From positions 3,490,001-3,554,000 of the forward strand of contig NZ_OY761823.1 of the NCBI RefSeq assembly GCF_963664965.1: 64,000 nt of DNA, read 5' to 3'. The notes beneath the pieces were generated by a model. It saw only the letters and a list, made by a program, of their open reading frames with translations, searched no databases and was not told the origin of the DNA. A program made the position numbers and the translations under genes. Shown here piece after piece: positions 47,123 through 56,619 of this stretch (positions are counted from its first letter, which is position 1; every line of letters begins with the position of its first letter). This stretch comes from an uncultured Pseudodesulfovibrio sp. (GTDB lineage Bacteria > Desulfobacterota > Desulfovibrionia > Desulfovibrionales > Desulfovibrionaceae).

Positions 47123-48424
47123 CTACTCCGCCTCGCCCATGCGGGACGCCGGACGGTCCCATCCCGGCCTGCGGATCATGAGCGGCAGCACCGCGCCCGG
47201 TCCGAACAGTCCTTGCATGAACGTGCGATATTCCGGGAGCCGGTCTTCCGGGACATACGCCTGAATGGTTCCGGCAAAACCGCCGCCCTGAATGCGCCAC
47301 GCCCCGTCGCCATGTAGAAAACGCTCAGTAAGCGCCAAGGCAAGCGGGATGGGCTGATCAAGAAAATTCGTTGTACTCACACAGTTTTGCAGCAGCCGCC
47401 ACGAGGAATCCCCCGATGCATTGACCAGTCGTAGAAAGCGCTTCATGTCACTGGCGGCAAGGGCGTCTGCCTGCTCTCCGGCCCGGTCGCTTTCCTCGAT
47501 GAAATGCAGCAGCCGGAGCACGGCCCGGTCACCGGCTTCACGCCGGATGAGCGGCGCAGCGTCAAGCACCTGGGCCACAGTCAGCCCGCGAGCCGCCCCC
47601 CGCCCCAGCACCCGTGCGGCGCGAAACATCTCGTCCGGTATGGCCGCATATTCCGGGGTCAGGTCGGCATGGCTGCCTGCGGTATCCACCACCACGAGCC
47701 TATAGCCGCTGTCCGCGAAATCACATTCGATCTCATGCACTTCCGGCGCATTCTGGTTCGAAAAATCTATGGAAAGCACACCTTGAACCGCACAGGCCAG
47801 TTGATCCATAAAACCGCACGGCTTGCCGAAATGGACATTTTCCGCCCGCCGCCCGATGCGCGCCAACTCCACGTCCGAAATGGTACCGCCGTTAAACAAC
47901 TGGCTCAGGATACGCCCGATACAGACTTCAAAGGCGGCAGACGAACTCAGCCCCGCCCCCACAGGGACATCGCTTGCCAAACAGGCATCAAACGAATCAA
48001 CCGAGTACCCCTGTTCCCTGAAACCGTGCACCACACCGCGAACCAGTGCGGCAGAGGTGCCCTCTTCTTCCACACGCGGCGACGAGTCACCGAGATCCAC
48101 TTCAATGATCTCGGGGAATCCCTCGGAACGAATACGAATATACCCACTGTCGGACGCGGCGGCCACGGCAAGACAGTCGTAATGGACGGCTGCGGCCAGC
48201 ACCACGCCGTTGTTATGGTCGGTATGGTTGCCGCCGAGCTCCGTCCGCCCCGGCGCGGTAATCAGGACACCGTTGACGCAGCCGGACCACGCCTCCATGC
48301 GCCGCAAAAGCCCCATATACCGCTGCCGCTGCGTGAAAAGACTTTCCTTCCCGTACATCCGGGTCAGGACAGCATCCATCTCCCCTGATTCCAATGCGTT
48401 GAAAAGCCCTGACGACCAACTCAT
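47123..48424 (-). CDS. galK: Galactokinase
   Basis: Phosphorylates galactose to galactose 1-phosphate (433 aa, somewhat longer than the usual about 390). GHMP kinase motifs: the galactokinase signature APGRTELGGNHTDHNNGVVL (a G-N-H-T-D-H form instead of GEHTDY) and motif 2 DVPVGAGLSSSAAFEV. The C-terminal GAWRIQGGGFAGTIQAYVPED is motif 3. ATG overlaps the galT stop by 4 nt. Confidence 0.95.
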   Translation of the reverse strand: MSWSSGLFNALESGEMDAVLTRMYGKESLFTQRQRYMGLLRRMEAWSGCVNGVLITAPGRTELGGNHTDHNNGVVLAAAVHYDCLAVAAASDSGYIRIRSEGFPEIIEVDLGDSSPRVEEEGTSAALVRGVVHGFREQGYSVDSFDACLASDVPVGAGLSSSAAFEVCIGRILSQLFNGGTISDVELARIGRRAENVHFGKPCGFMDQLACAVQGVLSIDFSNQNAPEVHEIECDFADSGYRLVVVDTAGSHADLTPEYAAIPDEMFRAARVLGRGAARGLTVAQVLDAAPLIRREAGDRAVLRLLHFIEESDRAGEQADALAASDMKRFLRLVNASGDSSWRLLQNCVSTTNFLDQPIPLALALTERFLHGDGAWRIQGGGFAGTIQAYVPEDRLPEYRTFMQGLFGPGAVLPLMIRRPGWDRPASRMGEAE

Positions 48425-49464
48425 CCGGCACTCTCCATGTAATGTTCCTCGGACAAATCGCGCAGACGGGCAGCCGCAGACTCTGCGGTTAGATCGCGTT
48501 GGGGCATGGCCATCATCTCGAAACCGACCATGAATTTCTTGACCGAGCGGGACCGCAGAAGCGGCGGATAGTAATGCAGGTGAAAATGCCAGTGCGGGTG
48601 TTCACGCCCATCGGTCGGCTGTTGGTGAATGCCCATGGAAAAGGGAAACGAAGTCTGGAAAAGGTTGTCATACCGGATATTGAGCCTAACCATGGCATCG
48701 GCCAGATCGGCCCGGTGTTTCCGGCGCATGTCGGCAATGGATGTCATGTGCATCTTGGGCAGGATCATGGTCTCGAACGGCCACACGGCCCAGAACGGGA
48801 CGAGCACCGCAAACGAATCATTTTCGAAAACCAGCCGTTCACCATCCGCCAATTCGCGTTTCAGGTACCGACACAGCAGGCATTCGCCCTTTTCATCCAG
48901 ATGCGCGGCCTGTCGGTCGTCTTCCATCCCCGGATACATAGGCACACTGCCCGTGGCCCAGATCTGCCCGTGAGGATGTGGGTTGGAGCACCCCATGATC
49001 GAGCCGCGATTCTCGAAAATCTGAACGTAATTAATGTCTTCCTGCGCCCCAAGTTCCTTGAACTCACGGCACCAGACATCCACCACCTTTTCGGCACGAT
49101 CCACGCCAAGACGCGCCATGGACAGATCATGACGCGGAGAATAGCAGATCACCCGGCAGACCCCCGACTCGGCCTCGGCCACCAGCAGGTCGTCCGGCTT
49201 CTGCGAACCGTCGACAACATTCGGCATCAGCGCCGCAAAGTCGTTGGTAAAAACAAAGGTGTCCGTATACTCGGGATTGACGTCTCCCCCCGCCCGAATA
49301 TTGCCGGGACAGAGGTAGCACTGTGAATCATATTCCGGCAGCATCGACAGGTCGGCAGCTTCCTGCTGCCCCTGCCACGGACGCTTGGTCCGATGAGGTG
49401 AAACCAGCACCCATTCCCCGGTGAGCTGATTCAGTCGTCTATGCGGCTGATCGTCAAAAAGCAT
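48421..49464 (-). CDS. galT: Galactose-1-phosphate uridylyltransferase
   Basis: Transfers UMP from UDP-glucose to galactose 1-phosphate in the Leloir pathway (347 aa). ATG 49464 (MLFDDQPHRRLNQLTGEW) is chosen; the upstream open frame runs into the operator. Signatures: VLVSPHRTKRPWQGQ, zinc-type CYLCPGN and CLLCRYL, the active site NPHPHGQIWA (His-Pro-His) and HQQPTDGREHPHWHFHLHYYPP. First gene of the operon. galE is not seen in the window. Confidence 0.96.
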   Translation of the reverse strand: MLFDDQPHRRLNQLTGEWVLVSPHRTKRPWQGQQEAADLSMLPEYDSQCYLCPGNIRAGGDVNPEYTDTFVFTNDFAALMPNVVDGSQKPDDLLVAEAESGVCRVICYSPRHDLSMARLGVDRAEKVVDVWCREFKELGAQEDINYVQIFENRGSIMGCSNPHPHGQIWATGSVPMYPGMEDDRQAAHLDEKGECLLCRYLKRELADGERLVFENDSFAVLVPFWAVWPFETMILPKMHMTSIADMRRKHRADLADAMVRLNIRYDNLFQTSFPFSMGIHQQPTDGREHPHWHFHLHYYPPLLRSRSVKKFMVGFEMMAMPQRDLTAESAAARLRDLSEEHYMESAG

Positions 49465-49543
49465 GACCGTCCCCTGCTGCGATTCGAAAATTCTTCTTGA
49501 AAGAGCGCCACATAAGGCTTTAGCGACTTTCAAGAGCGTATAT

Positions 49544-49568
49544 GCAAACGTTACCGCAAACGTTTGCG
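49544..49568. promoter_or_regulatory. LacI-type operator of the gal operon
   Basis: A perfect 14-bp palindrome CGCAAACGTTTGCG (49555-49568), directly preceded by a related half (GCAAACGTTAC, 49544-49554). The centre CG and the flanking AAACG/CGTTT match LacI/GalR-family sites. It lies 80-105 nt upstream of galT; between galT and the oxidoreductase gene (49465-49801) I see nothing else that can be supported. Confidence 0.78.
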
Positions 49569-49801
49569 ACACACCTTTGTAAAAAAACACACACGCCCAT
49601 TTCTGTCAAGAGAGCACACAGAAATCAGACGACTCCACAGCTTCGAATGAGATGCCTTCAATGGTATCACGGCAAGTCGAATTACAACATAAAAGAATTT
49701 TCCATGACGCCCTTTCACAGCTTGTGAAGAAATCCGAACTCATCGTTGCAACAGAGGCATCGAGCCTGTATTGTCAAAAAACAACTTTTGGGAAGGAAAA
49801 C

Positions 49802-50800
49802 ATGAATACAATTCGCTTCGGTGTACTCGGTACGGCCAAAATAGCACGAACGCAGGTCATTCCTGCCATGCAGCAATCCCACCTCTGTGAAATTGCGGCA
49901 ATCGGTTCCCGCACGGCCGATTCCGCACAGCAGACTGCCGAGGAGCTCGGCATTCCCGCATCATACGGGAGCTATGAAGCGCTCCTTGAGGCCCCGGACA
50001 TCGACGCCGTATACATCCCCCTGCCCAACCACCTGCACGTCGACTGGACCATACGGGCGCTCATGGCGGGAAAACACGTACTCTGCGAAAAACCCATCGG
50101 TCTCGACACGGACGAGGTCAACCGCCTCATCGACGCCACGGCGCGCTATCCCGACCTCAAGGTCATGGAAGCGTTCATGTACCGCCACCACCCCCAGTGG
50201 GTCGAGGCGAAACGCCTTGTTGACGCAGGGGAGATCGGCGAACTGGTCACCGTCCAGTCCTTTTTTTCCTATTACAACGACGATCCCGACAACATCCGCA
50301 ACAAGGCGGAAATAGGCGGTGGCGGACTCATGGACATCGGCTGCTACTCTGTCTCGCTGTCCCGCTTCCTGTTCGACGCCGAGCCGATGCGCGTCTGCGG
50401 CTTCGCCGATTTTGACCCGCAATTCGGCACCGACAGGGTCTTTTCCGGCATGATGGATTTTTCAGGAAAGGTGGCTACCTTCACCTGCTCCACGCAAATG
50501 ACCAAGTATCAGCGCGTCAACATTCTCGGTACACGCGGGCGCATAGAGATTCTGATCCCATTCAACGCACCGGCAGGCGCGCCAACCCAGATCATCCACC
50601 AACGCGACGGCCACGAGGAACCGGTTCGCACCATTACATTCGGCGTCTGTGACCAATACATGATTCAGGGTGACCTGTTTGCCAAATCCATCCTCAATGA
50701 TACGCCGGTTCCCACGCCGCTAACCGACGCATGGGCAAACATGCATGCCATGGAGGTCTTGATGGCGAGCGCCAAAAACAAGGAATGGGTTATCTGTTAA
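49802..50800 (+). CDS. Gfo/Idh/MocA-family sugar oxidoreductase
   Basis: NAD(P)-dependent dehydrogenase of 332 aa. ATG 49802 is chosen, with GGAAGGA just upstream; an open frame continues upstream without a ribosome site. The N-terminal Rossmann motif is FGVLGTAKIARTQVIPAM (GxGxxA-like with A), followed by the DAVYIPLPNHLH strand and the catalytic EKP motif in HVLCEKPIGLD; the C-terminal part has the GGGGLMDIGCYSV loop. Divergent from the gal operon, it may oxidise a sugar such as xylose or galactose, or a related compound (inference). Confidence 0.88.
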   Translation: MNTIRFGVLGTAKIARTQVIPAMQQSHLCEIAAIGSRTADSAQQTAEELGIPASYGSYEALLEAPDIDAVYIPLPNHLHVDWTIRALMAGKHVLCEKPIGLDTDEVNRLIDATARYPDLKVMEAFMYRHHPQWVEAKRLVDAGEIGELVTVQSFFSYYNDDPDNIRNKAEIGGGGLMDIGCYSVSLSRFLFDAEPMRVCGFADFDPQFGTDRVFSGMMDFSGKVATFTCSTQMTKYQRVNILGTRGRIEILIPFNAPAGAPTQIIHQRDGHEEPVRTITFGVCDQYMIQGDLFAKSILNDTPVPTPLTDAWANMHAMEVLMASAKNKEWVIC

Positions 50801-51030
50801 CTGCTGAATAATAAGACTTTTTAAATAATGGACACTGTTAATCGCTCAAGACGACGCACCGATCCGTTCGGTTTCCGTTTTCTGCCAAGACGTCGTCATT
50901 TTATTAATTCCTTTTTTTAGTGACCATAACCAGCTTTGCCACGTATACAGGATATGATTTGGAGTCTAACGGGCCTGTAACCAGCTTTCATCATTTGTCT
51001 TAACAAGAAAAAGCCTCTCGCCGGAGAAAC

Positions 51031-52923
51031 ATGAGACTGAAAAGAATAGCTTTATCAAGCATATTCATCCTGGCATTACTCATTATGGGCACCGAATATG
51101 TCGTGTCGAACTACATCGTCAGAAATGGCTTTGATGCGTTGGAGCGGCAACAGGTGGCTTCCGATGTCCGACGAGTCAGAAACGAATTCCTGAGCGAGAT
51201 TGAAGATCTTGATACTTTCCTATGGGATTGGGCTTCATGGGACGACACATATAACTTCGTGAAAAATGAAAATGTCGAATATATCAAATCAAATCTGCCT
51301 CTTACTACCTTTCTGGAACAGAACCTCAACATGGTCATTGTCCTCGGTTCCGATGGCCGCAGCATCTATGCCCGCGCCGTAGATGAAGACGGCAGGGATG
51401 ACGAGTCACTCATCAACGAATTTCAGGCAGTGATCGCAAAAGACGGCCTGCCGCAAATCACACCGGACGGCAAAGCCGCTGGGCTCCTTGTCCTGTCCGA
51501 TGGCCCCCTCATCTTTGCCAAACGTCCGGTCCTCACTTCCGGCGGCGACAAGTCCTCCGGCGGCTCCCTGATCATGGCCCGTTTTCTCTTGGACGATGAT
51601 ATAGACAGTATATCCAAACGGCTCGAACTGCCGATTGTCGCACAGACGCTGAATCAGATTCACCGGGGCACAGCAGTCCCGCTGGAACAGCTTTTGGCCG
51701 GCAAAAAGGACGTGATCTCGGTCAAGGATCAAGACACGATCAACGGATTCACCCTGCTCCGGGATGTCTATGACCAGCCCGCGCTTGTGCTGACGGTCAC
51801 CGAACCGCGCAAGGTCTCGCACCATGGGCGTGTCGTCGCAATCTACAACACCCTTTTCATCGCAGCCATCCTCATCGTGTTCAGTCTTCTCATGTATCTG
51901 CTGCTGCAACGGAAAGTTCTCTCCAGAATGATACACCTGAGCAAAGAGGTCCAGCGCGTTGACATGTCCAGAGAGACTCCCATGCATGTCACGATTTCTG
52001 GAGACGATGAAATTTCGCAACTGGCCCAGAACGTCAACGCCATGTTTGTACAGATAGCCGAAGACCAGAAGGCACTGCGTCGTGCCCATGACAGCCTTGA
52101 ACGAAAAGTGGCCGAACGAACCGCTGAACTGGAAGAAGCCAATCAGGAACTTTTGTGTCTGGACAAGGCAAAGTCACATTTTCTTTCATCCACATCGCAC
52201 GAACTGCGGACACCGCTCACATCCATATTCGGTTTCATCAAGCTTCTGGAACGATCTTTCAAAAAGCGTTTCCAGCCGCATCTGAACGACGTGGAGGAAG
52301 CCACCAAATATATTGGCACCCACCTCGAAAACTTCAAGATAGTCCGAAAGGAAACCGAACGTCTGGGGCGGCTTATCAGCGATCTGCTCGACCTGAACAA
52401 GATCGAAGCAAACCGCGTTGATTGGCGCGACAGCGACGTGGATGTCAAACAACTCGTCAATTCCGCTGCCAAGAGCATTGTCGGCCAGTTCAATGACAAC
52501 CCGGACATTGAGTTGATCGTAGACACCCCCATGTCCCTCCCTTCACTTCATGTGGACGAAGATCGCATTCATCAGGTGCTGATCAACCTTCTGAACAATG
52601 CTGCCAAATTTACGGAGAAGGGGTCCGTAACGATTTCGGTTCAGGATGCGGGCGAAAACGCCCTTGAATTCTCGGTAACAGATACTGGAACAGGGATTTC
52701 CGAAAACGATCAGAAACAGATATTCGAAATATTCTATCAAGCCCAAAACGGCAGCGAGCAGTATGGCCCCCAGTTCGGAACCGGACTCGGCCTCGCCATC
52801 TGCAAGGAAATCGTAGAGCATTACAATGGGAGAATATGGGTCGAATCAGAAGTTGGAAAAGGAAGTGCGTTCAGATTCACTATTCCGATCCAGACTGCCG
52901 CCGCTTCATCTGAACAGAAGTAG
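51031..52923 (+). CDS. Hybrid-free sensor histidine kinase with CHASE4 domain
   Basis: Inner-membrane kinase of 630 aa. Membrane segments flank an extracellular CHASE4 domain (about 40-260, with the TFLWDWASWDDTY signature); the second is LFIAAILIVFSLLMYLLL (about 275-293). Then come HAMP (RMIHLSKEVQRVDM...), a coiled coil, HisKA with SSTSHELRTPLTSIFG (phospho-His), and HATPase with N-box NLLNNAAKF, G1 DTGTGIS, G2 FGTGLGLAICKEI. No receiver is attached and no response-regulator gene is adjacent, so the partner is unlinked. Confidence 0.93.
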   Translation: MRLKRIALSSIFILALLIMGTEYVVSNYIVRNGFDALERQQVASDVRRVRNEFLSEIEDLDTFLWDWASWDDTYNFVKNENVEYIKSNLPLTTFLEQNLNMVIVLGSDGRSIYARAVDEDGRDDESLINEFQAVIAKDGLPQITPDGKAAGLLVLSDGPLIFAKRPVLTSGGDKSSGGSLIMARFLLDDDIDSISKRLELPIVAQTLNQIHRGTAVPLEQLLAGKKDVISVKDQDTINGFTLLRDVYDQPALVLTVTEPRKVSHHGRVVAIYNTLFIAAILIVFSLLMYLLLQRKVLSRMIHLSKEVQRVDMSRETPMHVTISGDDEISQLAQNVNAMFVQIAEDQKALRRAHDSLERKVAERTAELEEANQELLCLDKAKSHFLSSTSHELRTPLTSIFGFIKLLERSFKKRFQPHLNDVEEATKYIGTHLENFKIVRKETERLGRLISDLLDLNKIEANRVDWRDSDVDVKQLVNSAAKSIVGQFNDNPDIELIVDTPMSLPSLHVDEDRIHQVLINLLNNAAKFTEKGSVTISVQDAGENALEFSVTDTGTGISENDQKQIFEIFYQAQNGSEQYGPQFGTGLGLAICKEIVEHYNGRIWVESEVGKGSAFRFTIPIQTAAASSEQK

Positions 52924-53129
52924 CCTGAGTATTCGGCTTCTCATGTCCCTTCCACACGAAGATACAGGGCGATGAAGTTCTGCAAAAAAGAAGTTTTTTT
53001 CATTCTTTCTTTCTGCTTTGGAATAAGAAAGCCCCCTTGCCGGGAGAGACTTAAAACTTGAAAGAGCGGTAGCGACGGTTCTGTGTCTTTATTCAGAAAA
53101 GGAAAAAACAAAAATCCAGTCGCTTTCGC

Positions 53130-53330
53130 TCCTTCCATGTCCTGCGCGGACGGCGGTACTTTTTGGCTAGGCCGCCCCAAAAAGTACCAAAAAGCTCGGC
53201 TTTTGCTTGATTTCACCGCCTAGTATCTTCGGAGCCAAGAATCTGATCAAAACGGACCGCTCCCGAGTCCAGTCACCGAAGACGGCTCCAGACTCGAAAA
53301 AGCCGCGGTTTTCGTTTTGTCAGCTTCTAG
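53130..53330. repeat. Family B repeat, copy 3, inverted relative to 40 kb
   Basis: Stem TACTTTTTGG (53157-53166), loop ctaGGCCGCC, CCAAAAAGTA (53177-53186), followed by cttgatttcaccgcct, ccaagaatctgatcaaaacg and gtcaccgaagacggctcc. These are the reverse complements of strings at 40040-40125, so the two loci share an inverted copy. Confidence 0.8.
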
Positions 53331-53499
53331 GCTCCCTAAGGGCTAGGCTAGGTCTTCGTGTGGAAGATTGAATTTAAGGCAAACAATGAAACGAAAAAAT
53401 GCTTTCATTTCCGCACTTGCCTTTCCACAGCCAAACGGAGCCGCTTCGGCGACTTGAAGCCTTTGACCGGTGATAGTCCGGCGGGTAACCGGATGCCAC

Positions 53500-53539
53500 C
53501 TACTTTTCGCGTTTCACAATTTGTTTATAATAATCCCCC
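53500..53539. repeat. 40-bp direct repeat, copy 1 (duplicated NifU-like 3' end)
   Basis: Identical over 40 bp to 53709-53748, starting ctacttttcgcgtttcacaa and ending in CCCCC. It is a duplicate of the 3' end of the NifU-like gene, including its last codons in reverse sense. Confidence 0.9.
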
Positions 53540-53550
53540 GAGCCTTCTTT

Positions 53551-53605
53551 GGTTCAATTCGTTGGGGCGGCCCAGCCAAGAAAGAACCCCGCCGGGAGGG
53601 CACGG
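53551..53605. repeat. Family B repeat, copy 4 (degenerate)
   Basis: GGTTC-aattcgTTGG, loop GGCGGCCCAG, CCAAGAAAGAACC, with the downstream ccgccgggagggcacggaag matching the sequence after copy 2. One stem arm has decayed. The remaining sequence from 52930 to 53130 and 53330-53500 holds no supported gene. Confidence 0.72.
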
Positions 53606-53674
53606 AAGGAGCGAAAGCGACTGGATTTCCGCCTTTCGCCTTTCTGTCTTTTTGCCTTCCTCTCCCTCAAAAAA

Positions 53675-53708
53675 ACATCCGGTCCAAACAAACCTTTGAA
53701 CCGGATGT
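53675..53708 (-). terminator. Terminator of the NifU-like gene
   Basis: On the minus strand ACATCCGGT...ACCGGATGT followed by TTTTTTT, just after the original stop at 53723-53725. Confidence 0.75.
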
Positions 53709-53748
53709 CTACTTTTCGCGTTTCACAATTTGTTTATAATAATCCCCC
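53709..53748. repeat. 40-bp direct repeat, copy 2 (at the NifU-like gene 3' end)
   Basis: Second copy of 53500-53539. It holds the last codons and stop of the NifU-like gene in the native position. Confidence 0.9.
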
Positions 53749-54138
53749 AAGCCTCGTGCAATGCGTTGGCCGAACAGTGGTCGTCTCAGGCGCAGTCAGG
53801 TCCTCCCAAGCCTTCAAGAACGGTCTCTCCAATGGCGGCAGTTCGTCGCATGGCTTGTTCACGGCGAGTTCCGCAGCCATGGACCCGCTGATAGTGCTGG
53901 AACCGCAGCCATCGGTAGCGAATCCGGCGTCGTGCACCCTGTCGTCCTCGATATGCAGGAAGATTCGTATGGTATCCCCGCAACTCCCCGTGGATGCGCC
54001 CTCGTAGTTGGCCTTGGCGGGTTTTCCCCGATACGGCTGGTTCTGCCACCGCTCAAACCCCGCCTGTCCATAGGCCTCAATGGTTTCTTCGTTAATTTTA
54101 CCCTGAAGTTCATTCACAATATCATCAAAACTGGGCAT
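53723..54138 (-). pseudogene. NifU/IscU-like Fe-S scaffold gene, frameshifted
   Basis: The first 100 residues (from ATG 54138, MPSFDDIVNELQGKI) form an IscU-like scaffold with Cys in GASTGSCGDT and FATDGCGSS. From about 53850-53820 the family sequence moves to another frame: AAIGETVLEGLGGPDCA, then an in-frame TGA (53786-53788), then DDHCSANALHEAWGIIINKL with the expected third Cys (HC) and a stop at 53723. So a one-base change and a nonsense codon separate the third Cys. The unshifted frame runs to 53734 with an unrelated tail. Probably inactive, unless a sequencing error is present. Confidence 0.75.
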
Positions 54139-54276
54139 TCTTTCGTCCGTTTGTTGAATGGTTACACCTTGCCCTCGATATGAGGCTCTTGGCGCGTCGG
54201 TCATCACCCCACGCTTCATGCAGCAATAATACAAGTCAAATAGATTGGAAAGTACGCCTGCTCCCGGCACTCACCC

Positions 54277-54307
54277 CAAAAAAAAGACCCGCCAAATGGC
54301 GGGTCTT
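54277..54307 (-). terminator. Terminator of glnN
   Basis: AAGACCCGCC-aaat-GGCGGGTCTT with eight T on the minus strand, 27 nt after the stop. Confidence 0.93.
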
Positions 54308-54333
54308 CTGCTTTTTCCAATACGAACCGGAAT

Positions 54334-56517
54334 CTACTTGATGAACAGCATTTCCTGATAGCTCGGCAGGGGCCACAGATCGTCAGCCACACACCCTTCG
54401 AGGGCGTCTGCAACTTCACGCACTGCCAGCATGGCGGGCAGGATCGTGTCAGTCTTGTACCGGGCTTCATCTGCCACGGAATCAAATTCCGTATTTTCCA
54501 TCAGCTTTTCAAGATCAGCCGTCCTCTTCTGCAACTCGCGCAGCTTGTTGGTAATGTCGTTCAGCGTACCCAAGGTAGGTTCGATTCCGGCGGCCTTCAG
54601 GCTGGCGGCAGTGGCTGCCAGTTCGCCCTGATAGCGAATAGCGGGCGGCAAGATAACGGTCTTGGCGATCTTGACCACCAGTGCGGATTCGGTCTGAACG
54701 TGCTGGTTGTACTGCTCGAAGAAGATTTCATAACGGGAGTGCATCTCATCCTTGGAAAGGACTTCATAGTCGCTGAAGACTTTCACGACATCCTCATCCA
54801 TGAGGCAAGGCAGCGCATCAACAGCCGTCTTCAGGTTGGGAAGACCGCGCTTTTCAGCTTCCTTCTGCCATGCATCGGCATATCCGTCACCATTGAAGAC
54901 AACGTGGCCGTGCTTCTTCATGATGCCCTGAATGACCTTCTGGCAAGCGGCGTTGAGCTTTTTGGAATCACCCTTCGTGATCTTCTCGATTTCATCACTG
55001 ACGAAATCGAGCGACTCGGCAAGAATGGTGTTCAGTGCAACCTGAGCACCGGCAATGGACTGGTTGGAACCGACAGCGCGGAACTCGAAGCGGTTGCCGG
55101 TAAAGGCAAACGGCGAGGTGCGGTTACGGTCGCCGGAATCCATGGGCAGCGGAGGCAGGGTATCGACGCCCACACGGAGCTTGCCCTTGGCCTTGGTTCC
55201 CTTGAGGTCGCCCATCTCGATCTGGTTGAAGATCTCTGCCAGCTCGCCGCCGAGGAAGATGGAGATGATGGCGGGCGGAGCCTCGTTCGCACCGAGACGG
55301 TGGTCGTTGCCTGCGGAGGCAACCACGGCGCGAAGCAGCTTGCCGTATTTCTCGACAGCGCGGATGGTAGCGGCGGTGACAGCGAGGAACTGCATGTTCT
55401 CATGCGGGGTTTCGCCCGGGCTGTACAGGGAACCCTGCGTCGCGGTGGACAGGGAGTAGTTCAGGTGCTTGCCCGAACCGTTGATACCGGCGAACGGCTT
55501 TTCGTGCAGCAGGCACGCCATGCCGTAACGCTTGGCAACACCCTTCAGGGTGGTCATGATCATCTGGTTGTGGTCGGTGGCGAGGTTGGACTGCTCATAC
55601 AGGGGAGCGATCTCGAACTGACCGGGAGCCACTTCGTTGTGACGGGTCTTGACCGGCACGCCGAGCTTGTACAGTTCGCGTTCGACTTCGAGCATGAAGG
55701 CGAGCACGCGGCGCGGAATGGCTCCGAAATAGTGATCGTCAAGCTCCTGCCCCTTGGCGGGCTTGGCTCCGAACAGGGTACGTCCGCAGACCATCAGGTC
55801 GGGACGGGCGAAGTAGAAATTGCGATCGAGCAGGAAGTATTCCTGTTCAGGACCGGCGTTAGACACGACCATCTCGCCATCATCATTGCCGAAAACACCG
55901 AGGAAACGGCGACCAGCCTTGTTGATTGCCTGATTGGAACGCAGCAGCGGGGTCTTCTTGTCAAGCGCATGGCCCTTCCACGAAATGAACGCGGTGGGAA
56001 TGCAGAGGAAGGTGCCGTTGGGATTTTCAAGAATGTAGGCAGGGTTGGTTACGTCCCATGCGGTGTAACCACGGGCTTCGAAGGTGGCACGCAGGCCGCC
56101 GGACGGGAAGCTGGAGGCATCAGGCTCACCCTGAATCAGCAGCTTGGCGTCGAACTCGGCAATAGCGCCGCCCTCGCCGTCGGGGGACAGGAAACCGTCA
56201 TGCTTCTCCGCGGTCAGTCCGGTCAGCGGGTAGAAGACATGGGTATAGTGAGTGGCTCCCTTGGACAGGGCCCATTCCTTCATGGCGGCGGCGACAGGTC
56301 CGGCAATGGCCGGATCAAGTTCCTGCCCGGTTTTCTTGGTCATCATCAAGGACTTGAAAATGTCCTTGGGAAGCATGTTCTTCATGACCTTGTCGCTGAA
56401 AACGTTGGAACCGAAAACTTCGGCCGGGGCAGTCTCGGAAAAATTCAAAGGTTTGACGGTCGGTTTGTAGTTTGTCACCGCAGCAATGGCCTGCTGACGT
56501 GTATCATATCCGCTCAT
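54334..56517 (-). CDS. glnN: Type III glutamine synthetase
   Basis: ATP-dependent amidation of glutamate by ammonia. It has 727 aa, the length typical of GSIII (dodecamer of larger subunits), against about 470 for GSI. Signatures: [43 protein letters not shown], the [14 protein letters not shown] acidic site, [37 protein letters not shown] and [16 protein letters not shown]. Monocistronic. The 378 nt upstream is AT-rich with only a candidate promoter. Confidence 0.96.
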   Translation of the reverse strand: MSGYDTRQQAIAAVTNYKPTVKPLNFSETAPAEVFGSNVFSDKVMKNMLPKDIFKSLMMTKKTGQELDPAIAGPVAAAMKEWALSKGATHYTHVFYPLTGLTAEKHDGFLSPDGEGGAIAEFDAKLLIQGEPDASSFPSGGLRATFEARGYTAWDVTNPAYILENPNGTFLCIPTAFISWKGHALDKKTPLLRSNQAINKAGRRFLGVFGNDDGEMVVSNAGPEQEYFLLDRNFYFARPDLMVCGRTLFGAKPAKGQELDDHYFGAIPRRVLAFMLEVERELYKLGVPVKTRHNEVAPGQFEIAPLYEQSNLATDHNQMIMTTLKGVAKRYGMACLLHEKPFAGINGSGKHLNYSLSTATQGSLYSPGETPHENMQFLAVTAATIRAVEKYGKLLRAVVASAGNDHRLGANEAPPAIISIFLGGELAEIFNQIEMGDLKGTKAKGKLRVGVDTLPPLPMDSGDRNRTSPFAFTGNRFEFRAVGSNQSIAGAQVALNTILAESLDFVSDEIEKITKGDSKKLNAACQKVIQGIMKKHGHVVFNGDGYADAWQKEAEKRGLPNLKTAVDALPCLMDEDVVKVFSDYEVLSKDEMHSRYEIFFEQYNQHVQTESALVVKIAKTVILPPAIRYQGELAATAASLKAAGIEPTLGTLNDITNKLRELQKRTADLEKLMENTEFDSVADEARYKTDTILPAMLAVREVADALEGCVADDLWPLPSYQEMLFIK

Positions 56518-56603
56518 TGAAAAACTCCTTCAGGCGTATAAAATGGATTTCCGGCTGCGCCGGGTCAAGGGCTGCCTGTCCCTCGTGGTCTCGGCCTCCT
56601 CCT

Positions 56604-56619
56604 ACCAAGTAGCGTGCCA
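56604..56619 (-). promoter_or_regulatory. Possible sigma-54 promoter upstream of glnN
   Basis: On the minus strand TGGCACGCTACTTGGT: the -24 half is perfect, but the -12 half is TTGG, not TTGC. Predicted start about 75 nt before glnN. The rest of 56620-56895 is AT-rich; a hairpin AACAGCA...TGCTGTT (56747-56775) stands alone. Confidence 0.4.

Noticed and set aside
53786-53788. In-frame TGA in the NifU-like gene as a selenocysteine
   Set aside because: A frameshift lies upstream in the same gene, no Cys is expected at that point, and no good hairpin follows. A pseudogene is simpler.
54700-56520. Plus-strand frame of 606 codons
   Set aside because: Antisense shadow of glnN, which has all type III glutamine synthetase motifs.
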